DNA from: Candidatus Aerophobota bacterium
GTDB taxonomy: Bacteria > Aerophobota > Aerophobia > Aerophobales > B3-G15
Direction of reading: 5' to 3'
NCBI GenBank assembly: GCA_030607715.1
Contig: JAUWJM010000046.1
Coordinates: 1-11,202 of the forward strand
Length of the DNA stretch: 11,202 nt
Of the stretch, positions 6,278 through 11,202 are shown one piece after another. Position 1 is the first letter of the stretch. Every line of letters begins with the position of its first letter. Position numbers and translations under genes: made by a program. The notes beneath the pieces are model-generated. The model saw only the letters and a list, made by a program, of their open reading frames with translations. It was not told the DNA's origin and made no database searches.

Positions 6278-7267
6278 TTCTACCTTTTTTATCAATTTTT
6301 CAACTTCTTTTTGATCAATGTGCTCCAATCTGGCACCGATTGCCTCAACAACTTTAGCTGCAAAGTAGCTACCTATATGGCCACAAATTTTTAGATCATA
6401 GTTACAGCAGATGCCATATAAAACTCCTGCTGCAAACATATCACCAGCGCCGGTTGTATCCACTGCTTTTGCTTTATAGCCTGGAGTCTTATATATCGTG
6501 TTACCTTTCTTAATGTATGATCCATATTCGCCAACTTTTACTATTGCTATCTCTGTTAATTTAGCTATTTTATTTAATGCCTCTAATGGCTCTAAGCCAA
6601 CAAGAGCTTTAGCTTCATCTTTATTTGCAAAAACAATATCAGCGTATTTCTCAATTATCTTTTTAATATCCGCTTTATTTCTATCTACTATACCTGAATC
6701 ACCTAAATCAATACTAATCTTTATATTATGATTTTTAGCAAACTGCATTGCATACAATGAGGTTTGCCTTAACTGCTCATCTTCAAGCTGATAACCTTCA
6801 ATATGCAATATCCTGCTGCGTCTTAAATCCTCAAAGAAAATATCAGCCTTTTTTAAATGCAATGCTGCCCCTAAATACACCGCAAATGTTCTTTCGCTGT
6901 CCGGGGTTATAAATGTTATTGCATAGCCGGTTACTTTTTCTGATCTAACTAATTTAGGTTTCACTCCGCTATTAAACATTTTTTCTTTAAATATATCACC
7001 ATAATTATCTCTACCTATTTTGCCACAGAAAGCTACATTCCCACCAAGCATTGCTATTCCATACAATGTATTTGCAGAACTTCCACCTGGCGAAATCTTA
7101 ACCTTGTAGTTTTCAATCTTTGTCAATAATTTCTTTGAATTTTCTTCATTGATTAGATGGAACTGACCCTTTCTTAGATTAAACTCTAATAATTCATCAT
7201 CATTAACTTCTATTAAAAAATCTATCAATGCATTGCCTATCCCGAATATATCATACTTTGTGTTCAA
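6239..7267 (-). CDS. PfkB-family carbohydrate/nucleoside kinase, adenosine-kinase-like
   Basis: This 342-residue protein has the PfkB ribokinase-like layout: start YDIFGIGNALIDFLIEV, first signature GGSSANTLYGIAMLGG (61-76), NKDEAKAL (215-222), and the second signature DTTGAGDMFAAG (270-281) with catalytic base Asp276 and the GAGD anion hole. The N-terminal pattern (GIGNALID, then RKGQFHLINEE) resembles the adenosine kinase subgroup rather than ribokinase, so phosphorylation of adenosine to AMP is the best guess; another nucleoside or sugar cannot be excluded. The start is TTG at 7267: TAA stands three codons upstream and no in-frame ATG fits. The ribosome site is poor. The gene follows tRNA-Glu by about 90 bases. 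A purine nucleoside phosphorylase is encoded downstream on the same strand, consistent with purine salvage. Confidence 0.85.
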   Translation of the reverse strand: MNTKYDIFGIGNALIDFLIEVNDDELLEFNLRKGQFHLINEENSKKLLTKIENYKVKISPGGSSANTLYGIAMLGGNVAFCGKIGRDNYGDIFKEKMFNSGVKPKLVRSEKVTGYAITFITPDSERTFAVYLGAALHLKKADIFFEDLRRSRILHIEGYQLEDEQLRQTSLYAMQFAKNHNIKISIDLGDSGIVDRNKADIKKIIEKYADIVFANKDEAKALVGLEPLEALNKIAKLTEIAIVKVGEYGSYIKKGNTIYKTPGYKAKAVDTTGAGDMFAAGVLYGICCNYDLKICGHIGSYFAAKVVEAIGARLEHIDQKEVEKLIKKVEALMRECVEKTKG

Positions 7268-7330
7268 AATACATTAGGGGGATACCCCTCTGGAGCCTCC
7301 CTTCTATTATTGATGAAATCTTGTGTTTCA

Positions 7331-7357
7331 AGTAAAAATAGCAAGGCTATTTTTACT
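7331..7357 (-). terminator. Perfect 12-bp hairpin just past the tRNA-Glu 3' end
   Basis: AGTAAAAATAGC and its exact reverse complement are separated by a three-base loop. It begins two bases after the CCA of tRNA-Glu in the direction of transcription. The T-rich 3' arm (TATTTTTACTT) makes an intrinsic terminator plausible, but there is no clean U-tract after the stem, so it could equally be a processing or stability element separating the tRNAs from the kinase mRNA. Confidence 0.5.
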
Positions 7358-7358
7358 G

Positions 7359-7433
7359 TGGTAGCGCCACGGGGAATCGAACCCCGGTCTGATGGCTGAG
7401 AACCACCTGTCCTAACCCCTAGACGATGGCGCC
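7359..7433 (-). tRNA. tRNA-Glu (anticodon CUC)
   Basis: The reverse strand folds as a full cloverleaf. Acceptor GGCGCCA pairs with TGGCGCT (one G-U), the D arm is GTCT..GGAC, the anticodon stem GGTGG/CCATC encloses the loop TTCTCAG with anticodon CTC, and the T arm is CGGGG-TTCGATT-CCCCG. CCA is encoded (7361-7359). It reads GAG codons. It lies four bases after tRNA-Gln and downstream of gltX, whose product charges it. Confidence 0.95.
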
Positions 7434-7437
7434 AACT

Positions 7438-7511
7438 TGGCTGGGGGAGGAGGATTCGAACCTCCGTTACAAGATCCAGAGTCTCGCGGCCTACCCCTAG
7501 CCGATCCCCCA
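7438..7511 (-). tRNA. tRNA-Gln (anticodon CUG)
   Basis: Cloverleaf: acceptor TGGGGGA pairs with TCCCCCA, giving the U1-A72 pair common in bacterial tRNA-Gln, with discriminator G and encoded CCA (7440-7438). The anticodon stem CGAGA/TCTTG encloses CTCTGGA, anticodon CTG, which reads CAG. The T arm is GGAGG-TTCGAAT-CCTCC. It lies 59 bases downstream of the gltX stop codon. In bacteria lacking GlnRS this tRNA is first charged with Glu by GltX and then amidated by GatCAB; whether that holds here is unknown. Confidence 0.95.
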
Positions 7512-7524
7512 AAGATGAATTTAA

Positions 7525-7542
7525 GCAGACCTGAAGGTCTGC
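7525..7542. repeat. Palindrome between gltX and tRNA-Gln
   Basis: GCAGACCT and AGGTCTGC form an 8-bp stem around GA. A related imperfect unit, AGGTCT-TT-AGATCT (7573-7586), overlaps the last codons and stop of gltX. The paired palindromes look like a short interspersed repeat. In the minus direction no T-tract follows, so it does not look like a terminator; it would fold in the leader of the tRNA transcript. Confidence 0.5.
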
Positions 7543-7560
7543 ACTACACTTTTTGTCATT

Positions 7561-7566
7561 ATTATA
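7561..7566 (-). promoter_or_regulatory. Possible -10 element (TATAAT) upstream of the tRNA pair
   Basis: A perfect TATAAT on the minus strand lies 50 bases before the tRNA-Gln 5' end, directly after the gltX stop codon. No recognisable -35 lies at the right distance and the area is AT-rich, so this may be chance. If real, it would let the tRNAs be transcribed independently of gltX. Confidence 0.25.
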
Positions 7567-7570
7567 TAGC

Positions 7571-9070
7571 TCAGGTCTTTAGATCTGCGCCGCTCTTCCT
7601 AAGCATTTCCAATGCTCTATCAATTCTTCTCAAAACTTCTTCTTTACCTAACACTGCCGCCAGTTCAAAAAGTCCTGGGCCTCTCATCCTCCCAGTGAGA
7701 GCTACTCTTAAGGGGTGAAAAACCTTAGCTGGAGAAAGAGATAATTCATCAGATATTTTCCTCAAAGTCTCTTCTAAATTTTCCTCATCAAACTTACTAA
7801 ACTGCTCTACTTCACCCTTTATTTTTGTTAAAAGAGAAGGGACATAATCCTTTTGCAATTTCTTCTTAACTGCTTTAGTATCATAGATAAAATCTTTTTC
7901 AAAGAAAAAATCTGCTAATTCAGTAATGTCAGATAAAGTGCGCAGTCTATCTTTTTCCAGTTCAGTAATACGAGATATCTTCCTATGAGTAACCGAATCA
8001 ACCTCATCTTTAATCCATCCCCTTTTTCTTAAGTAAGGAATCAATGATTCGGCAAGCTCATCCGTGTCCATTTTTCTTATATACTCAGCATTCATCCATT
8101 CCAATTTCTGAGGATCGAAAATAGCAGAACTTTTACCTACCCTCTCAAGAGAAAACTTTTTAATAAGCTCCTCTTTGGTGAAAAATTGCTGGCTATCTGG
8201 CGTAGACCAACCCAGAAGAGAGAGATAGTTTATTACAGCCCAGGGAAGATACCCTTTTTCTCTATAATAAGTAATGGATGTAGTTCCATGCCTTTTGCTT
8301 AGCTTTGCTCCATCTTTGCCCAGGATCATTGGTATGTGGGCATAAGAAGGAGGACCAAAATTTAAAGCTCGATAAATAAGTATCTGTCGAGGAGTATTGG
8401 AAAGATGATCGTCTCCTCTTATTACACAGGTTATTTTCATTAAATAATCATCAATTACATTAGCAAAATTGAAAGTGGGAGTCCCATCTGATTTTAATAT
8501 AATGAAATCCCCTAAAATTTTACTTTCAAAGTTAATCTCTCCCCTGAGCAAATCTTTCACTTTGACAATTCCCTCCGGTGACACCTTAAATCTTATAGCT
8601 GGTTTTTTACCCTCCTCTTCTAATTTTTCCCTCTGAGCTAAGGAGAGATTACGGCAATGGCCATCATAAACAGGGGGTTTTCCTTCCTTCTGCATTTTGC
8701 GTTTTCGTTGAAGTAGTTCCTCTTGAGTGCAATAACAAGGATAAACCTTCTCTTCCCTTAGCAGCTTTTCAGCGTAATGCTTATAAATATCCAGCCTTTG
8801 AGATTGAAAATAAGGTTCACAATCCCCTCCTATTCCAGGACCTTCATCCCAATTTAGACTTAGCCACTCCAAGTCTTTTATCAATGAATTGATAAAATTC
8901 TTTCGAGAACGGAGGATATCGGTATCCTCTATCCGAAGAATAAACTTTCCTTTATGATGACAGGCAAAAAGCCAGTTAAAAAGAGCTGTTCTCACTCCTC
9001 CAATATGCAGTTCTCCTGTAGGACTGGGAGCAAAACGTACTCTTACCTGCTTCAATTTATCTATCATCAT
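7571..9070 (-). CDS. gltX: Glutamyl-tRNA synthetase
   Basis: Class I synthetase charging tRNA-Glu (and in many bacteria tRNA-Gln) with glutamate. The 499-residue length is normal. Motifs: VRVRFAPSPTGELHIGGVRT with HIGG at 22-25, FILRIEDTD (about 43-51), a CYC...YDGHC zinc-type cluster (Cys112, Cys114, Cys139), FNFANVIDDYLM, CVIRGDDHLSNTPRQ, and KLSKR at 256-260 (the KMSKS counterpart), followed by the C-terminal anticodon-binding region. ATG 9070 is used; a second ATG follows immediately, and GGAG upstream serves either. It follows a mini-protein gene and a promoter candidate, and is followed by tRNA-Gln and tRNA-Glu. The last codons lie in a palindromic repeat. I cannot decide discriminating versus non-discriminating type by eye. 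Confidence 0.97.
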   Translation of the reverse strand: MMIDKLKQVRVRFAPSPTGELHIGGVRTALFNWLFACHHKGKFILRIEDTDILRSRKNFINSLIKDLEWLSLNWDEGPGIGGDCEPYFQSQRLDIYKHYAEKLLREEKVYPCYCTQEELLQRKRKMQKEGKPPVYDGHCRNLSLAQREKLEEEGKKPAIRFKVSPEGIVKVKDLLRGEINFESKILGDFIILKSDGTPTFNFANVIDDYLMKITCVIRGDDHLSNTPRQILIYRALNFGPPSYAHIPMILGKDGAKLSKRHGTTSITYYREKGYLPWAVINYLSLLGWSTPDSQQFFTKEELIKKFSLERVGKSSAIFDPQKLEWMNAEYIRKMDTDELAESLIPYLRKRGWIKDEVDSVTHRKISRITELEKDRLRTLSDITELADFFFEKDFIYDTKAVKKKLQKDYVPSLLTKIKGEVEQFSKFDEENLEETLRKISDELSLSPAKVFHPLRVALTGRMRGPGLFELAAVLGKEEVLRRIDRALEMLRKSGADLKT

Positions 9071-9104
9071 TCTTACTCCATTAGACAGACTTATCTTACT
9101 GGGC

Positions 9105-9194
9105 TTACTTATTTTTATGGCGATTAGCCCGACGTTTTTTCTTTCTCTTATGTTTAGCTATTTTTGCTCTTTTTCTTCTTTTGTCCGATACCAC
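9105..9194 (-). CDS. 29-residue Lys/Arg-rich mini-protein, AURKAIP1/COX24 (mS38)-like
   Basis: A GTG at 9194 opens a frame of 29 residues: VVSDKRRKRAKIAKHKRKKK then RRANRHKNK and TAA. Nearly two thirds of the residues are Lys, Arg or His. The pattern KRRK..AKHKRKKKRR.NRHK resembles the AURKAIP1/COX24 domain, known from mitochondrial ribosomal protein mS38 and from tiny basic proteins in several bacterial phyla. Translation is well supported: AGGAGG at 9209-9204 stands nine bases before the GTG, and a promoter candidate lies just upstream. It is 34 bases ahead of gltX and probably shares its transcript. A ribosome-associated role is inferred from the family; the match is by eye on a very short, biased sequence. 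Confidence 0.65.
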   Translation of the reverse strand: MVSDKRRKRAKIAKHKRKKKRRANRHKNK

Positions 9195-9220
9195 TTTACT
9201 TGCCCTCCTTTTTCTTATAA

Positions 9221-9248
9221 ATCCTATGAATTAAAAGTATTTTGTCAA
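9221..9248 (-). promoter_or_regulatory. Sigma-70-type promoter candidate for the mini-protein-gltX-tRNA transcript
   Basis: On the minus strand a perfect TTGACA (9248-9243) is followed after 16 bases by TAGGAT (9226-9221, four of six matches to TATAAT). Transcription would start near 9213, a few bases before the AGGAGG of the mini-protein gene, so the leader would be very short. It lies in the 83-bp gap after the TPR gene, marking a likely operon boundary. Confidence 0.5.
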
Positions 9249-9277
9249 TAGCATTGACTTTTGGTTCAGGAAGATAT

Positions 9278-9934
9278 TCATTTTAATTCTGAAATTTTCA
9301 TCTCTCCTATTTTTGCTTCCTCAGACAAAGGATAACGAGAGACTAAAATTTGATAACTTTCAAGAGCTTCCTTTTTCTTCCCTAAAAGTTCCTGGCATCT
9401 ACCTATACCAGATATAGCTTCCGGAGCTACTGAACTGTCACCATATTTTTCCTGGATTTTTTTATAAACTTCAATAGCCAAAGAATACTTCTTTTCTTCT
9501 TCGTAAATACTGGCTAATTTTAATTCCACCCAGGGAAGAAAATAGCTATCCTGGTAACTTTCTATCAATTTCTTTAACACTTTAACAGCCCCATCATATT
9601 CTTTTAGAGCATAGAGGCAATTAGATAAATTAAAAAGAATCTTGTCTCGATTGTTAATCCAGTGATATCGAGAAACTAATTGTTCGTAAAGAGATTTGGC
9701 TTTTTTATATCCCTGTATTGCTTTTTCTTTTTCCTCCTCTCCTTTAGCCTCTGTATAATAAGAAGTAGCCTCTCTAAATTTCTGAAAAGATAGATTTTTC
9801 ATTTGATCCACATATATCCAAAAACTCACTACTACAGCTATTCCTATGCCACCTAATAAACAGTAAATTCGTAGTTTTCTTCTATCAACTTTTGATTTAA
9901 GGAACTCCCATATTTTTTTTAAATATTCAAACAT
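9278..9934 (-). CDS. Membrane-anchored tetratricopeptide-repeat protein
   Basis: About 218 residues. A basic N-terminus (KSKVDRRKLR) precedes one hydrophobic segment (YCLLGGIGIAVVVSFWIYV, about residues 24-42), then helical repeats with TPR spacing: FREATSYYTEA, ILFNLSNCLYALKEYDGAVK, ELKLASIYEEEKKYSLAIEV, and ISGIGRCQELLGKKKEALES. The likely topology is one membrane anchor with the TPR domain outside the cytoplasm, as in YfgM- or BamD-like scaffolds, but no specific function can be assigned. ATG 9934 is preferred over the in-frame TTG at 9940 because AAGGA stands at good distance from the ATG and almost touches the TTG. The UPF0280 stop codon lies two bases upstream, so the genes are translationally coupled. 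Confidence 0.8.
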   Translation of the reverse strand: MFEYLKKIWEFLKSKVDRRKLRIYCLLGGIGIAVVVSFWIYVDQMKNLSFQKFREATSYYTEAKGEEEKEKAIQGYKKAKSLYEQLVSRYHWINNRDKILFNLSNCLYALKEYDGAVKVLKKLIESYQDSYFLPWVELKLASIYEEEKKYSLAIEVYKKIQEKYGDSSVAPEAISGIGRCQELLGKKKEALESYQILVSRYPLSEEAKIGEMKISELK

Positions 9935-9936
9935 TT

Positions 9937-10662
9937 TCAATTCCTTTTCACTATATTAAGTTTTCCCCAGGCACCCATTTGTTTACCCTTTATAATTAAT
10001 CCTCCCTTAATCTCCGGTATATTCTTTAAGAAAAGCAACCCCTTTTTAATATCACTTTCCTCTTTAATTAGATTACCGGTAGCTGTGGCTACTGCATCAG
10101 CTAAAGCTGTAGAGGAGGAAAGTATTATCACTGCATCAGCTTTTCCCAGGCTTGTAGAGTGGCCAAAAGTTCCTGCAGAGCAGCATATACCCAGAGGAGT
10201 ATCTGTTGGTTCTATTTGCAGAGCAATCCTACTTGTAAGAGGAGAGTTCCCTGCATAGATACCTACGCTTCTTTCTTTTTCAACCTGCATAAAGATATCT
10301 CCACCATTCTCAACTATAACCTGTCTGCAGTAATTTAAAAGCTCTTTCCCTACAAACTCTGCTATCGCTCCAGCAACAGCAGCCATTGGACCTACATTTG
10401 CTCTTTGAGCAGCCTCGGCCATAGTCCTCACAATAGAAGGCATATCGTTTTTCACTGGCAAAGGCTTAAAAGTTCTCTTAAACAGAGAATTTTTATATAT
10501 ATACTGCTCTATATCTTTTCTATAACTCAACAGGGCATCTTCTGTCTCTTTAGTTAATTTTCTGTCAGCTAAAACTAAAAGATTGCTTTCCTTGATTCGT
10601 ACCTCAAAAGAGTGAAGATCATGAGATTTTATTAATTTCCTGTATACAAGCCTATCTTGCAA
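9937..10662 (-). CDS. UPF0280 family protein (ApbE-like fold)
   Basis: This 241-residue protein matches the uncharacterised UPF0280 family, related to ApbE (FAD:protein FMN transferase). Conserved blocks are GPMAAVAGAIAEFVG (91-105), VIVENGGDIFMQ (115-126), VGIYAGNSPLTSRIAL (133-148), LGICCSAGTFGHSTSLGKAD (157-176), ALADAVATATGN (186-197) and LIIKGKQMGAWG near the C-terminus. The start is TTG 10662 (TTGCAAGAT), overlapping the pyrE 3' end by 11 bases, with AAAGGGA upstream. No ATG gives a better N-terminus. Family membership is clear; the biochemical role is unknown, and the ApbE link suggests flavin or nucleotide binding only as inference. Confidence 0.88.
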   Translation of the reverse strand: MQDRLVYRKLIKSHDLHSFEVRIKESNLLVLADRKLTKETEDALLSYRKDIEQYIYKNSLFKRTFKPLPVKNDMPSIVRTMAEAAQRANVGPMAAVAGAIAEFVGKELLNYCRQVIVENGGDIFMQVEKERSVGIYAGNSPLTSRIALQIEPTDTPLGICCSAGTFGHSTSLGKADAVIILSSSTALADAVATATGNLIKEESDIKKGLLFLKNIPEIKGGLIIKGKQMGAWGKLNIVKRN

Positions 10663-11202
10663 AAAAATCCCTCTTTTCCCCTCTGCTCCCTGGTTTAATC
10701 AGGGGAATTTTTCTTCGACACAAGGGACATTCTTTCAGATGATACGTTTCCGCATTAAGACAAATTAAACTCTTAAATTTAACTTTCTTTGATAAGGAGC
10801 CTTTATTTGGATTCCAAACAAAACTTACCTTCCCGCCACTTCGATCTACCAAACATCCTACACCTATTAACTCTGCCCGATCTTCCTCTATAATCTTTAT
10901 TAATTCTCTAACTGAATCTCCAGTGGTAATCACATCTTCAATTACCAATACTCTTTCTCCTGGATTGATCTTAAATCCTCTTCTCAGCGCCAAATTCCCC
11001 TTTTTCCTTTCAGCAAAGATAGATCGAGTCTCTAATGCTTTAGCTACTTCCTGACCAATAATAATCCCTCCAATGGCTGGACTTATTACTACTTGAGTTG
11101 AGCTATTCCGAAAAAATTTGGATAAGAAATCTCCTAACCGAGCAGCGAGATAAGGATATTGAACAACCAGGGCTGACTGAAAATAAGTAGAGGTATGAAG
11201 TC
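10652..11202 (-). CDS. pyrE: Orotate phosphoribosyltransferase, 5' end outside window
   Basis: The frame is open from the right edge to TAG 10654-10652, showing 182 residues and lacking perhaps the first 10-20. It begins LHTSTYFQSALVVQYPYLAA, then VVISPAIGGIIIGQEVAKAL, SIFAERKKGNLALRRGFKIN, and the PRPP-binding loop RVLVIEDVITTGDSVRE, which together identify OPRT. It joins orotate to PRPP to form OMP in pyrimidine synthesis. The C-terminus carries CPLCRRKIPLIKPGSR, the extra two-cysteine tail seen in one bacterial OPRT subgroup. It overlaps the UPF0280 gene by 11 bases. The TTG at 10993 is an internal Leu, not the start. Confidence 0.93.
   Translation of the reverse strand, partial: LHTSTYFQSALVVQYPYLAARLGDFLSKFFRNSSTQVVISPAIGGIIIGQEVAKALETRSIFAERKKGNLALRRGFKINPGERVLVIEDVITTGDSVRELIKIIEEDRAELIGVGCLVDRSGGKVSFVWNPNKGSLSKKVKFKSLICLNAETYHLKECPLCRRKIPLIKPGSRGEKRDFFAR

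Noticed and set aside
5832..7267. Integrated island attached to tRNA-Glu (kinase, MNT, HEPN)
   Set aside because: There is no integrase and no repeated tRNA 3' end at the far side, so the tRNA neighbour alone does not support an integration event.
7268..7300. Regulatory hairpin from GGGGTATCCCC before the kinase TTG start
   Set aside because: The 4-bp stem is short and the G/C-rich patch could equally be repeat debris; nothing ties it to control of the kinase.
7264..7512. Minus-strand open frame of 82 codons
   Set aside because: It runs straight through both tRNA genes and the hairpin; the translated sequence is tRNA-derived and not a protein.
7525..7542. Rho-independent terminator for gltX
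   Set aside because: No T-tract follows the stem on the minus strand, and a related palindrome nearby suggests a repeat instead.

Overview
This looks like a chromosomal stretch from an AT-rich bacterium, probably an uncultured lineage. The evidence is a bacterial set of housekeeping genes (ileS, lspA, rplM, gltX, pyrE), Shine-Dalgarno sites, bacterial tRNAs with encoded CCA, frequent TTG/GTG starts and many AT-rich interspersed repeats. I cannot name a phylum from the sequence. Every intact gene is on the minus strand, so the window reads biologically from right to left.

Layout in transcription order. (1) 11202-9278: pyrE (5' end outside the window), a UPF0280/ApbE-like protein and a membrane-anchored TPR protein, all overlapping or nearly touching. 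(2) 9248-7359: a good promoter candidate, an unannotated 29-residue lysine/arginine-rich mini-protein resembling the AURKAIP1/COX24 (mS38) motif, gltX, then tRNA-Gln(CUG) and tRNA-Glu(CUC). This puts a glutamyl-tRNA synthetase next to two of its likely substrates. (3) 7267-5431: an adenosine-kinase-like PfkB kinase and a nucleotidyltransferase/HEPN (MNT-HEPN) pair joined by an ATGA overlap. (4) 5406-4131: rplM (ribosomal L13), coupled not to rpsI but to a purine nucleoside phosphorylase whose base-specificity residue is Asp instead of Asn. (5) 3983-748: ileS and lspA. (6) 747-386: no intact gene; a decayed plus-strand transposase tail and its terminal sequences. (7) 385-1: the start of an RluD-type pseudouridine synthase.

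The ileS-lspA-rluD order is a classical bacterial arrangement. Here it has been invaded by a family of terminal sequences of the type GACCTGACCCC/GGGGTCAGG. A 36-37 bp end follows the remnant transposase reading frame (602-637). A close second copy sits at the ileS stop codon (1195-1231) and runs into lspA, so that it encodes about residues 9-21 of LspA. A short inverted end lies just past the lspA stop codon (731-741). lspA is therefore bracketed by two ends in inverted orientation, which is the most unusual structure in the window. Other small repeats (an octamer repeat at 6207-6277, a bounded intergenic repeat at 4005-4134, palindromes at 7331-7357 and 7525-7542) abut or enter gene ends.

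Functionally the window combines translation (ileS, gltX, tRNAs, rplM, probably the mini-protein, rluD) with nucleotide metabolism (pyrE, the adenosine-kinase-like gene, the phosphorylase). I see no CRISPR array, phage module or clearly new multigene defence system. The MNT-HEPN pair is the only gene set with a toxin-antitoxin flavour, and its HEPN partner lacks the usual RNase motif.
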